Assembly (NCBI RefSeq): GCF_002102185.1
Contig: NZ_LQOW01000033.1
Coordinates: 1 to 64,000, forward strand
DNA from: Mycobacterium fragae
Lineage (GTDB): Bacteria > Actinomycetota > Actinomycetes > Mycobacteriales > Mycobacteriaceae
DNA: 64,000 nt
Direction: 5' to 3'
The position numbers and the translations under genes are program-made. Positions 33,594 to 42,139 of this stretch are shown here, in pieces. Each line of letters starts with the position of its first letter. Positions within the stretch are counted from its first letter, which is position 1. The notes under the pieces were generated by a model that worked only from the letters and a program-made list of their open reading frames with translations, made no database searches and had not been told where the DNA came from.

Positions 33594-35201
33594 TTGCGTC
33601 GGCTGCGCATCGCGTCGGCAGTTGCCGTGCTCCTGGCTGGTCTGCTGGCCGGCTGCTGGGGCGGCAATGTCCGCACCGACGTGGTCATCGTCAACGCCAG
33701 TGAGCCGCAGAACCCGTTGATCCCGACGAACACCAACGACACCAATGGGGGCCGTGTCATCGACCGGCTGTTCGCCGGCCTGATGTCCTACGACGCCAAG
33801 GGCAAACCCGAACCCGAGGTCGCCCAGTCCATCGAGACCACCGACAACGTCAACTACCGGATCATCCTCAAGCCGGGGTGGACGTTCAGCGACGGCACGC
33901 CGGTGACGGCGCACTCGTTCGTAAACGCCTGGAATTACGGCGCATTGGCCACCAACGCGCAACTGCAGCAAAGCTTCTTCAGCCCCATCGTCGGGTTCGA
34001 CGAGGTGGCCGCGCCAAAACCTGCGGCGACCGCGATGTCCGGGTTGCGGGTGGTCAACGACCGCGAATTCAGCGTGCGCCTCAAGGCGCCGACCATCGAT
34101 TTCAAACTGCGACTTGGGTTTTCGCCGTTTTATCCGCTGCCAGATGCCGCGTACAAGGACATGACGGCGTTCGGGCAGCACCCGATCGGCAACGGCCCGT
34201 ATCGTCTCACCGACGATCCGCGTAACCCAGCCTGGCAGCACAACGTCAAGCTGGATCTGGTACCCAACCCGCGCTACCACGGCAACCGGATGCCGCAGAA
34301 CAAGGGACTGCGGTTCGTGTTCTACGCCAACCTCGACACCGCCTATGCCGACCTGCTGTCGAGCAATCTCGATGTGCTGGACACCATTCCGCCCAGCGTG
34401 CTGCCGATCTTTCGCAAAGACCTCGGCGATCGTGCCGTCACCGCGCCCGCGGCGGTCAACCAGACGCTGGACACACCGCTGCGGCTGCCGCATTTCGGCG
34501 GCGAAGAAGGCCGGCTGCGCCGGCTCGCGCTATCGGCGGCCATCAACCGCCCGCAGATCTGCAAGCAGATCTTTTCCGGAGCCCGTGCGCCGGCGCGCGA
34601 TTTCACCGCCAGTTCGCTGCCCGGGTATGACCCCGACATCGCCGGCAACGACGCGCTGAACTTCGATCCGGACCGAGCGCGGCGGCTATGGGCGCAGGCC
34701 GACGCCATCTCGAAATGGACGGGCCAATACGCCATCGCCTACAACGGCGACGGCGGGCATCAGGAGTGGGTGGATGCCGTGGCCAACAGCATCAAGAACG
34801 TGCTGGCCATCGATGCGGTCGGTGCGCCGCAGCCCACCTTCGCCGGGTTCCGCACCCAAATCACCAACCGCACCATCACAACCGCGTTCCGCGCCGGCTG
34901 GCAAGGCGACTTCCCCTCACTGCTGGAATTCTTGGAGCCGCTATTCGGCACCGGGGCGGGCGCCAACGACGTCGGCTATTCCAACCCGGATTTCGACGCC
35001 GCGATCGCCGCAGCCGAGAGCGCACCGAGCTTGCCGCAGTCCTTTGCACAGGCCAACGCGGCGCAGCGAATTCTGTTGGCGGACATGCCCGTCGTGCCAC
35101 TGTGGTACACCATCAGCGTGGCGGGGCGATCACCGGCAGTCAGCGGGGTCACCCTCACCTGGAACGGGCTGCCCGACTACGAGCACATCGTCAAGGCTTG
35201 A
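33594..35201 (+). CDS. dppA: Dipeptide ABC transporter substrate-binding lipoprotein DppA
   Basis: A 535-residue family 5 solute-binding protein. A lipoprotein signal (MRRLRIASAVAVLLAGLLAGC, cut before Cys21) anchors it outside the membrane. The binding domains show PEVAQSIETTDNVNYRI and the family segment DGTPVTAHSFVNAW. TTG 33594 is preferred because AGGAGG lies 6 bases before it and the lipobox then sits at the right distance; upstream in-frame codons begin with 33516. In M. tuberculosis DppA binds tetrapeptides and its structure holds haem-binding features. First gene of the dpp operon. Confidence 0.93.
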   Translation: MRRLRIASAVAVLLAGLLAGCWGGNVRTDVVIVNASEPQNPLIPTNTNDTNGGRVIDRLFAGLMSYDAKGKPEPEVAQSIETTDNVNYRIILKPGWTFSDGTPVTAHSFVNAWNYGALATNAQLQQSFFSPIVGFDEVAAPKPAATAMSGLRVVNDREFSVRLKAPTIDFKLRLGFSPFYPLPDAAYKDMTAFGQHPIGNGPYRLTDDPRNPAWQHNVKLDLVPNPRYHGNRMPQNKGLRFVFYANLDTAYADLLSSNLDVLDTIPPSVLPIFRKDLGDRAVTAPAAVNQTLDTPLRLPHFGGEEGRLRRLALSAAINRPQICKQIFSGARAPARDFTASSLPGYDPDIAGNDALNFDPDRARRLWAQADAISKWTGQYAIAYNGDGGHQEWVDAVANSIKNVLAIDAVGAPQPTFAGFRTQITNRTITTAFRAGWQGDFPSLLEFLEPLFGTGAGANDVGYSNPDFDAAIAAAESAPSLPQSFAQANAAQRILLADMPVVPLWYTISVAGRSPAVSGVTLTWNGLPDYEHIVKA

Positions 35202-35202
35202 G

Positions 35203-36129
35203 ATGGGTTGGTACATCGCACGACGCGTCGCGGTCATGGTTCCGGTTTTCCTCGGCGCCACGCTGCTGATCTACGGCATGGTCTTCCTGTTGCCCGGCGA
35301 CCCGATCGCCGCGTTGGGCGGGGACCGGCCGCTGAGCCCCGCGGTCGCCGCGCAACTGCGTGCTCAATATCACCTCGACGATCCGTTCGTGCTGCAGTAC
35401 CTGCATTACCTGGGCGGCATCCTGCACGGCGATCTCGGTCGCGCCTACTCCGGACTGCCGGTCAGTGTCGTTCTGGCCCAGGCTTTTCCGGTGACCATCA
35501 GGCTGGCGTTGATCGCGCTGGCGGTGGAGGCCATCCTCGGCGTGGGCTTCGGGGTTGTCGCCGGTCTGCGCCAGGGCGGGATCTTCGATGCCGGTGTGCT
35601 GATCGCCAGCCTGGTCATCATCGCGATTCCGATTTTCGTGCTGGGCTTCTTGGCGCAATTCGTCTTCGGGGTACGGCTGGGCGTCGCCTCGGTCACCGTC
35701 GGCGACCAAGCGACGTTGCAGCGGCTGCTTTTGCCCGGCATTGTGCTGGGCTCGGTGTCGTTCGCCTACGTGGTGCGGTTGACCCGTTCTGCGGTGGCCG
35801 CCAACGCCCATGCCGACTACGTGCGCACGGCGACCGCGAAGGGGTTGTCGCGGCCACGGGTGGTGACGGTGCACATTCTGCGCAACTCGCTGATCCCGGT
35901 GGTGACCTTCCTCGGCGCGGACCTCGGCGCGCTGATGGGCGGGGCGATCGTGACCGAGGGAATCTTCAACATCCACGGCGTCGGCGGCGTGCTCTATCAA
36001 GCCGTCACCCGCCAGGAGGCCCCGACAGTGGTGTCGATCGTCACGGTATTGGTTGTCGTCTACCTGGCGACCAACCTGCTCGTGGATCTGTTGTATGCCG
36101 CGCTGGACCCACGGATTCGTTATGGCTGA
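35203..36129 (+). CDS. dppB: Dipeptide ABC transporter permease DppB
   Basis: A 308-residue permease with six membrane helices. It starts MGWYIARRVAVMVPVFLG, the normal head of DppB/OppB proteins, with the conserved FLLPGDP soon after. The cytoplasmic EAA-type loop is RTATAKGLSRPRVVTVHILR near 205-225. It forms the channel with DppC. It begins one base after the dppA stop, and its last 8 bases overlap dppC. Confidence 0.95.
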   Translation: MGWYIARRVAVMVPVFLGATLLIYGMVFLLPGDPIAALGGDRPLSPAVAAQLRAQYHLDDPFVLQYLHYLGGILHGDLGRAYSGLPVSVVLAQAFPVTIRLALIALAVEAILGVGFGVVAGLRQGGIFDAGVLIASLVIIAIPIFVLGFLAQFVFGVRLGVASVTVGDQATLQRLLLPGIVLGSVSFAYVVRLTRSAVAANAHADYVRTATAKGLSRPRVVTVHILRNSLIPVVTFLGADLGALMGGAIVTEGIFNIHGVGGVLYQAVTRQEAPTVVSIVTVLVVVYLATNLLVDLLYAALDPRIRYG

Positions 36130-36964
36130 GCTGTGGCGTGGACTGCGCCGGCGCCCGAAGTTCATCGTCGCCGGGACGCTGATCCTCTTTGTCGTTATCG
36201 TCGCGGCGTTTCCGGCGCTCTTCACCGGAGCCGATCCCGGGTATGCCGATCCGAACCAGAGCCTGCTGTCACCGTCGGCGACGCACTGGTTCGGCACCGA
36301 CCTGCAGGGCCACGACATCTACGCGCGCACGGTATACGGCGCCCGGGCCTCCATCACGGTCGGCGTGGGCGCGACACTCGCCGTGTTCGTCGTGGGCGGC
36401 GCGCTGGGCGCGCTGGCCGGTTTCTACGGCGGTTGGCTCGACGCGCTGGTCTCGCGCGTCGCCGACGTTTTCTTCGGAATACCGTTGTTGTTGGCGGCCA
36501 TCGTGCTCATGCAGGTCATGCATCACCGAACGGTGTGGACGGTGATCGCGATCCTGGCTTTGTTCGGCTGGCCGCAGGTGGCGCGCATCGCTCGCGGCGC
36601 GGTGCTCTCGGTGCGCGACAGCGATTATGTGCTGGCGGCTAAAGCACTGGGGCTGAGCAGGTTTGGGACCCTGGTGCGGCACGCGCTCCCCAACGCGATG
36701 GGGCCGGTCATCGCCGTCGCCACGATCTCTCTCGGAGTGTTCATCGTCACCGAGGCGACGTTGTCCTACCTCGGCGTTGGGCTGCCGCCGTCGGTGGTGT
36801 CGTGGGGAGGCGATATCAACGTGGACCAGATCCGGCTGCGCGCCGGCTCGCCGATTCTGTTCTATCCTGCGGGCGCTCTGGCGATCACGGTGCTGGCCTT
36901 CATGATGATGGGGGACGTCTTGCGTGACGCCCTGGACCCGGCGTCGCGGGCGAGGCGCGCATGA
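36122..36964 (+). CDS. dppC: Dipeptide ABC transporter permease DppC
   Basis: A 280-residue permease. The N-terminal WRGLRRRPKFIVAGTLIL leads into the first helix, followed by the OppC/DppC signature HWFGTDLQGHDIYARTVYG. The EAA loop is AAKALGLSRFGTLVRHALPN near 175-195. ATG 36122 lies inside the end of dppB and the stop overlaps dppD (ATGA at 36961), so translation is coupled. Confidence 0.95.
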   Translation: MAELWRGLRRRPKFIVAGTLILFVVIVAAFPALFTGADPGYADPNQSLLSPSATHWFGTDLQGHDIYARTVYGARASITVGVGATLAVFVVGGALGALAGFYGGWLDALVSRVADVFFGIPLLLAAIVLMQVMHHRTVWTVIAILALFGWPQVARIARGAVLSVRDSDYVLAAKALGLSRFGTLVRHALPNAMGPVIAVATISLGVFIVTEATLSYLGVGLPPSVVSWGGDINVDQIRLRAGSPILFYPAGALAITVLAFMMMGDVLRDALDPASRARRA

Positions 36965-38559
36965 CGACCACGTCGCCGCTGCTGAGCATCACGGGCCTGG
37001 AAGTCAGGTTCGGCGACGACGCTCCGGCGGTGCGGCGAGTGGATCTGACGGTCGGCCACGGTCAGACGGTAGCCCTCGTCGGCGAATCCGGTTCGGGCAA
37101 GTCCACTACCGCCGCCGCGGTTCTGGGACTGCTGCCGCCGGGCGGACGCGTCACCGCCGGTCGCATCGAATTCGACGGCGTCGACATCACTCGGGCCGGC
37201 GAGCGCCGGCTGCGGGATATCCGGGGCGTCGGCATCGGTTACGTGCCGCAGGATCCGATGAGCAACCTCAACCCGGTGTGGAAGGTCGGCTTTCAGATCC
37301 GGGAGGCGTTGCGCGCGAACAATATCGACGAGGTGCGCCAGGGATCCCTGCAACTGCTCACCGATGCCGGTATGCCGGATCCGGTGACGCAGGCCAGACG
37401 GTATCCGCATCAGCTGTCCGGGGGGATGTGCCAGCGCGCCTTGATCGCGATCGGGCTGGCGGGCCGGCCCCGGCTGCTGATCGCCGACGAACCAACCTCG
37501 GCGCTCGACGTGACGGTGCAGCGGAGGGTGCTCGACCACTTGCAGCGCCTGACCGGTGAACTGGGAACCGCGCTGCTGCTGATCACCCACGATCTGGCGC
37601 TGGCCGCCGAGCGTGCCGAGTACCTCGTCGTCATGCACGACGGCGTCGTGGTGGAAACGGGTGTGGCCCAGTCGATTCTGCAAGACCCGCAGCAGCCATA
37701 CACCCAACAGCTGGTGGCTGCGGCGCCGTCGCTGCATCAACCCGTCAAGCAGACCAGGAGCCCCGGCGACGACGTGGTTGTTGCCAGCGGGCTGACCAAG
37801 GTCTACCGGACGTCGCGCGGTGCGCCATGGCGGAAGGTGGAGCAGCGTGCCGTCGACGACGTGTCGTTTCGACTGCGGCGCGGGACCACGCTGGCGATCG
37901 CAGGTGAATCCGGTTCGGGAAAATCCACGCTGGCGCGGATGGTGCTGGGGCTGCTGCAACCTACTTCGGGCACAGTCGTTTTCGAGAGCCAGAACATCGC
38001 AGCGCTGGACCGCGACGCCGCGTTCGCCTTTCGGCGGCGGGTGCAGCCGGTATTCCAGAACCCTTACAGCAGTTTGGATCCCATGTACTCGGTGTTTCGC
38101 GCCATCGAGGAACCGTTGCGAATTCATCGAGTCGGCGACCGTCGTCAGCGCGCGCAGGCGGTGCGCGAGCTGGCCGAGCAGGTGGCGTTGCCCTCATCGG
38201 TGCTGGGCAGGCGGCCGCGGGAGCTGTCCGGAGGCCAACGTCAGCGCGTCGCGATCGCGCGGGCGCTGGCGCTGCGGCCCGAGGTGCTTGTCTGCGACGA
38301 ACCGGTCTCTGCCCTCGACGTCGTGGTGCAGGCGCAGATTCTGGATCTGCTTGCCGAGCTGCAGGACGCGCTCGGGTTGACCTATCTGTTCATCAGCCAC
38401 GACCTGGCAGTGATCCGCCAGATCGCCGACGAGGTGATGGTGATGCGCGACGGCCGGGTCGTCGAGCATGCGCCCACCGAGGAGATGTTCACTCGGCCGC
38501 GGCATGAGTACACCCGTGAGCTGCTGGCGGCGATACCGGCATATCGTGACAGCTCGTGA
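36961..38559 (+). CDS. dppD: Fused double ATP-binding subunit of the dipeptide transporter, DppD
   Basis: A 532-residue protein with two ABC ATPase domains, equal to DppD plus DppF of other bacteria. Domain 1 has Walker A GESGSGKST near 41 and signature LSGGMCQRA, then LIADEPTSALD. Domain 2 has GESGSGKST near 318 and LSGGQRQRV, then VCDEPVSALD. Both show the OppD/OppF C-terminal zinc-free tails. In domain 1 the signature reads LSGGMCQRA rather than LSGGQ. The stop overlaps the GTG of the Fic-like gene. Confidence 0.95.
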   Translation: MTTTSPLLSITGLEVRFGDDAPAVRRVDLTVGHGQTVALVGESGSGKSTTAAAVLGLLPPGGRVTAGRIEFDGVDITRAGERRLRDIRGVGIGYVPQDPMSNLNPVWKVGFQIREALRANNIDEVRQGSLQLLTDAGMPDPVTQARRYPHQLSGGMCQRALIAIGLAGRPRLLIADEPTSALDVTVQRRVLDHLQRLTGELGTALLLITHDLALAAERAEYLVVMHDGVVVETGVAQSILQDPQQPYTQQLVAAAPSLHQPVKQTRSPGDDVVVASGLTKVYRTSRGAPWRKVEQRAVDDVSFRLRRGTTLAIAGESGSGKSTLARMVLGLLQPTSGTVVFESQNIAALDRDAAFAFRRRVQPVFQNPYSSLDPMYSVFRAIEEPLRIHRVGDRRQRAQAVRELAEQVALPSSVLGRRPRELSGGQRQRVAIARALALRPEVLVCDEPVSALDVVVQAQILDLLAELQDALGLTYLFISHDLAVIRQIADEVMVMRDGRVVEHAPTEEMFTRPRHEYTRELLAAIPAYRDSS

Positions 38560-39302
38560 TGGCTCCAGACGTCTTGGCTCCGCTGATGGAGCTGCCCGGC
38601 GTCGCCGCCGCAGCGGAGCAGGCGCGCGACGCACTCGGGCGAGCGCATCGGCATCGGATCAACTTGCGAAGGTGGCCGGTGACCGCCGCGGAGGCGGCGC
38701 TGCGCGCAGCACGGGCCTCGGCTGTGCTCGACGGTGCCCGGAAGGTCGAGCAGCTTGACGCGGCCAGCGACCCCGTCTTCGCCGGCGCGTTACGAGTCGC
38801 GCAAGCACTGGAAGGCGGCGAGACCAACCTCGTTGGCGTGTGGCAGCGGGCGCCGCTGCAGGCGTTGGCGCGGCTGCATGTGCTCGCCGCCGCGGACCTG
38901 GTCGAGGAGGATCGGTTGGGCCGGCCGCGGACCGACCCCGAGGTCGGGCCGCGCCTCGAGCTGCTCGCCGACCTGGTGACCGGCGGCACTGATGCGCCGG
39001 CTCCGGTGATTGCCGCGGTCGCCCACGGCGAGCTGCTGACCCTGGCCCCGTTCGGCAGCGCCGATGGCGTCGTGGCCCGGGCGGTGTCCCGGCTGGTTAC
39101 CATCGCCACCGGTCTCGACCCGCACGGGTTGGGGGTGCCGGAGGTGATGTGGATGCGTCGCGCCGCCGACTACCGGGAGGCCGCGCTGGGCTTCGCCGCG
39201 GGCACTCCCGACGGGATGACGGCCTGGCTGATGCTGTGCTGCCGGGCCACGCGGACCGGCGCTTCCGAAGCGCTGTCGATCGCCGAATCGCTGGCGCAGT
39301 AG
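38556..39302 (+). CDS. Fic-fold-like protein with degenerate active site (Rv3662c-like)
   Basis: A 248-residue helical protein, labelled conserved hypothetical or oxidoreductase in older annotation. Residues 155-190 (AHGELLTLAPFGSADGVVAR and RAVSRLVTIATG) align with the Fic core. The Fic motif HPFxxGNGRxxR is matched in spacing by APFGSADGVVAR (164-175): the catalytic histidine is alanine and the first arginine is valine, while Pro, Phe, Gly and the last Arg remain. It is therefore unlikely to transfer AMP. The GTG at 38556 overlaps the dppD stop, so it may act with the peptide importer. Confidence 0.72.
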   Translation: MMAPDVLAPLMELPGVAAAAEQARDALGRAHRHRINLRRWPVTAAEAALRAARASAVLDGARKVEQLDAASDPVFAGALRVAQALEGGETNLVGVWQRAPLQALARLHVLAAADLVEEDRLGRPRTDPEVGPRLELLADLVTGGTDAPAPVIAAVAHGELLTLAPFGSADGVVARAVSRLVTIATGLDPHGLGVPEVMWMRRAADYREAALGFAAGTPDGMTAWLMLCCRATRTGASEALSIAESLAQ

Positions 39303-39359
39303 GTTGCCGGAACCCCGTCGCAAGCGCGTCGGTCAGGCCTTCGGCAGGCGGCCAGGAAA

Positions 39360-39662
39360 GATAAAGCGAGCGACGATCCGAAGAACTTCGGCTCGCCGCC
39401 CGCTAGCACGGAACTCGGTTACCAAGCGTGCAACTCTGGGTTGCGTGGGTTGGCCTCGGCGATCTTGCGATGCGTCCGACTGCAGCCCCACCCAAAGGGC
39501 CGTCGAGGCCGGTCGCTCTTCGCAATTACGCAGGCCCGCAACACTTCTGCCTTTATCGTGGCTGTGACTCCGCGTGGGTGCCGGGTGCCGTGCTGGGTCG
39601 CCCAGTTCGGGAGCTCGAACCTTCTCTTCCGGATCGACCTTGGCCGTACCGGGCTTCCGTGA
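39360..39662 (-). ncRNA. Probable Ms1/MTS2823 small RNA
   Basis: In H37Rv the abundant stationary-phase RNA MTS2823 (Ms1 in M. smegmatis, which binds core RNA polymerase) lies between Rv3661 and Rv3662c, the same convergent gap as here, on the strand of Rv3661. The 473-base gap holds no convincing protein gene. On the minus strand a promoter-like TTGACC (39697-39702) is followed by TAGTAC/TACAAA (39667-39675). A small stem CCGAA/TTCGG near 39370 precedes T-rich CGCTTTATCTTT and would give about 300 bases. Ends are estimates. Confidence 0.6.
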
Positions 39663-39775
39663 CTCCTTTGTACTACGTGACCTCTATCACATCAAGGGTC
39701 AATTGATTTTTTAAGCGTGACGAAACGCTGAAGTTACATGGCGTCGTGCCACGAGCAGTTTGCTGGACGACGCGC

Positions 39776-40633
39776 CTACAGGGAGAAGCGGCGAAGCAAC
39801 GAGTACGTCAGCGCTCCGGCGGCCAGCGCACTGACACCCACCGCGGCCGTCGTGGCGACCGCGGCTCCCGACGGCGCCGGGATGCGGTCACGCAGCGAGA
39901 CCGGGCGGGAGAAACTCAGTACCGGCCAGCCGCGGGCGATCGCCTCCTTGCGCAGGGCGCGGTCCGGGTTGACCACGCTCGGATGTCCGACGGCCTCGAG
40001 CATCGGCAAGTCGGTGATCGAGTCGGAGTAGGCGTAGCAGTGCTCGAGCGGGTAACCCTCGCGTGCGGCCAACTCGCGGATCGCCTGCACCTTGCCCTCG
40101 CCGTAGCAGTAGAACGCGATCTCTCCGGTGTACTTGCCGTCTTCGACGACCATGCGAGTCGCCATCGCATGCGTCGCGCCGAGCGCGCGCGCAATCGGCG
40201 CCACCAGCTCCTCACCGGATGCGGATACCACCACCACGTCGCGGCCGCAGAGCTTGTGGCTGGCGATCAGGTCCGCCGCTTCCGCGAATACCAACGGCGT
40301 CACGATGTCATGCAGGGTTTCGTTGACGATCGATTTGACCTGCTCCACATCCCAGCCGGTGCACATGTTGGTCAGGTGGATGCGCATCCGGTCCATCTGA
40401 TCGTGATCGGCGCCGGACAGCAGGTACAGGAACTGGGCGTAGCTGGACTTGAGCACGGCGCGCCGATTGATCAATCCCTGGGCGAAAAAGGGTTTGCTGA
40501 ACAACAGCGTGCTGGACTTCGCGATGATGGTTTTATCAAGATCGAAGAAAGCGGCGGTACGGGGAATTGAACCCGAACTTGCCCGTGCTTGCTGCGATGT
40601 TTGCTGGTCAGCGGCCGAGTCGGAGACGGTCAC
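39776..40633 (-). CDS. HAD-IB family phosphatase, SerB-like (Rv3661-like)
   Basis: A 285-residue HAD hydrolase. Motif I is DLDKT (31-35), motif II is VVSASGEE, and motif III/IV is YAYSDSITDLPML. The C-terminal 30 residues (AAVATTAAVGVSALAAGALTY) form one membrane helix. The phosphoserine phosphatase-like core suggests a phosphomonoester substrate, not known. It was once linked to septum control because of its place next to ssd. GTG start gives MTVSDSAADQ. It is divergent from the 6C RNA and ssd. Confidence 0.9.
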   Translation of the reverse strand: MTVSDSAADQQTSQQARASSGSIPRTAAFFDLDKTIIAKSSTLLFSKPFFAQGLINRRAVLKSSYAQFLYLLSGADHDQMDRMRIHLTNMCTGWDVEQVKSIVNETLHDIVTPLVFAEAADLIASHKLCGRDVVVVSASGEELVAPIARALGATHAMATRMVVEDGKYTGEIAFYCYGEGKVQAIRELAAREGYPLEHCYAYSDSITDLPMLEAVGHPSVVNPDRALRKEAIARGWPVLSFSRPVSLRDRIPAPSGAAVATTAAVGVSALAAGALTYSLLRRFSL

Positions 40634-40798
40634 CGGCCAAGCATAGGGCGAGCGTGCGACTAAGCGCGACGGCGTGGTTAAAACAGCCGGTCAGGCCCGG
40701 TTTGGTTGCTCGCAGGACTTGCTGCAGTTACACCAATGTAGTTGGACGTCATGCTTTCTATTGCAAGCAGCTCTTGCGCCCGGCGCAGCTGTCGTGTG

Positions 40799-40804
40799 TA
40801 TAGT
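40799..40804 (+). promoter_or_regulatory. -10 box of the 6C RNA
   Basis: TATAGT lies 7-8 bases before the expected RNA start. A weak -35-like TTGCGC is found at 40774-40779, with a long 19-base spacer. Confidence 0.6.
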
Positions 40805-40810
40805 AAGCAG

Positions 40811-40908
40811 TACTCGGCTTATGCCGAGGGTGTATCAGCCCGACCCCCCGGGGCTGATACACGACGACCCTCGCCTCCTCCCCCCCTGGCGGGGGTCGTC
40901 CCTTTTTT
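40811..40908 (+). ncRNA. 6C small RNA (B11)
   Basis: Three hairpins in a row: CTCGGC/GCCGAG with loop TTAT (40814-40829); a perfect 12-base stem GTGTATCAGCCC (40830-40841) with GGGCTGATACAC (40851-40862) and the loop GACCCCCCG; and GACGACCC (40863-40870) with GGGTCGTC (40893-40900) with a loop holding CCCCCC, followed by CCTTTTTT, an intrinsic terminator. Two C6 loops define the actinobacterial 6C RNA. In M. tuberculosis the same RNA (B11) lies between Rv3660c and Rv3661. Its C-rich loops pair with G-rich mRNA starts. About 98 bases. Confidence 0.95.
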
Positions 40909-41047
40909 ACCCGAATTTCTCGCCCCTATCCGGCCCGGCCCTCTCTTTGGCGCGCGCAGCCCACAGGTTTGTGCACAGTTCGGATGCTGTCCACAGATCG
41001 GCATTCGCTGCTGGCGGGACGACATCGCCCCCGGGCACGGTGGGCGA

Positions 41048-42139
41048 ATGACACCCACAACCGGTACCCGCGGGGTACTGGCCGTGCTGGCCGAATCGGC
41101 GCTGCGTGCCGAAGTGGACCGCGTCGCCGCCGCGGTGGGTGTGCGGGTGGTTCACGCCGGCAGTACACCACCGGTGAGCAGGAAAACGTGGTCGGCGGCC
41201 GCGGCGGTGCTGCTCGACGAGGCCGCGACGGGTCAATGCGCCCACGCCGCACTTCCGCGCCGCCCGCATGTCATCGTGGTGACCGCGACCGAGCCGGCGC
41301 CGGCGACGTGGGCCGCGGCGATCGAGGTCGGCGCCCGGCATGTGTTCAGGCTCCCCTCGCAGGAACGCGATCTGGTCCGCGAGCTCGCCGACGCCGGGGA
41401 CGCGGCGCGTGACAGCGGTTCCCGCGGTGAAGCCATCGCGGTCATTGGCGGACGCGGCGGAGCGGGCGCTTCACTCTTCGCTGCCGCCTTGGCGCAAGCG
41501 GCCACCGATCCGCTCCTGGTCGATCTTGATTCCTGGGCCGGCGGCATCGATCTGCTGATGGGTTGCGAAAGCACACCTGGCGTGCGATGGCCCGACTTGG
41601 CGCTGCAAGGCGGACGGCTGAACTGGGCGGCCATGCGCGACGCGTTGCCACGACACCGCGGGGTCTGCATGCTCTCGGGCACTCGACGCGAATATGAACC
41701 GGACGCCAAGGCGGTGGAGGCCGTCATCGATGCTGGGCGCCGCGGCGGCGCGACCGTGGTGTGCGACCTTCCACGTCGGTTGACCGATGCCGCTCAAACC
41801 GCGCTCGACGCCGCTGATCTGGTCGTGGTGATCAGCCAATGCGACGTGCGGGCGTGTGCCGCCACCGCGACGATCGCGGCGGTGATCGCCGGAATCAATC
41901 CCAATGTCGGACTGGTCGTGCGCGGGCCGTCGCCGGGTGGTCTGCGGGCGGGCGAGGTGGCTGAAATCGCGGCGGTGCCGCTGCTGGCGACGATGAAGCC
42001 GGAGCCGCGGCTGGCCGAGCAGCTCGAACATGGTGGGCTGCGATTGCGGCGGCGCTCCGCGCTGGGGGCGGCGGCCCGGCGGGTCCTTGCTGTGCTGCCC
42101 GCACGCCCGCCGGCCCGGGTCGAAGGCCGGGTGGCGTGA
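41048..42139 (+). CDS. ssd: Septum-site/TadZ-like protein Ssd
   Basis: A 363-residue MinD/CpaE-family protein. The deviant P-loop is GGRGGAGAS (134-142): both lysines of the normal KGGxGKT are missing. DLDSWAGGIDLLMG is the switch I-like region. The first 125 residues form a receiver-like domain (LAVLAESALRAEVDRVAAAV), as in TadZ/CpaE. In M. tuberculosis Ssd alters septum formation and dormancy genes. ATG 41048 was chosen; there is no gene-like sequence between it and the 6C RNA. It overlaps the pilus ATPase gene by 4 bases and heads the tad operon. Confidence 0.9.
   Translation: MTPTTGTRGVLAVLAESALRAEVDRVAAAVGVRVVHAGSTPPVSRKTWSAAAAVLLDEAATGQCAHAALPRRPHVIVVTATEPAPATWAAAIEVGARHVFRLPSQERDLVRELADAGDAARDSGSRGEAIAVIGGRGGAGASLFAAALAQAATDPLLVDLDSWAGGIDLLMGCESTPGVRWPDLALQGGRLNWAAMRDALPRHRGVCMLSGTRREYEPDAKAVEAVIDAGRRGGATVVCDLPRRLTDAAQTALDAADLVVVISQCDVRACAATATIAAVIAGINPNVGLVVRGPSPGGLRAGEVAEIAAVPLLATMKPEPRLAEQLEHGGLRLRRRSALGAAARRVLAVLPARPPARVEGRVA

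Noticed and set aside
39428..39706. A 92-codon open frame on the plus strand inside the convergent gap.
   Set aside because: No ribosome site or known motif, and it lies antisense to the probable Ms1 RNA.
40560..40582. A tRNA T-arm-like sequence (GGGTTCAATTCCC on the minus strand) inside the HAD phosphatase gene.
   Set aside because: There is no acceptor, D or anticodon arm around it, and it codes for a normal part of the protein (SSGSIPR). Most likely chance.
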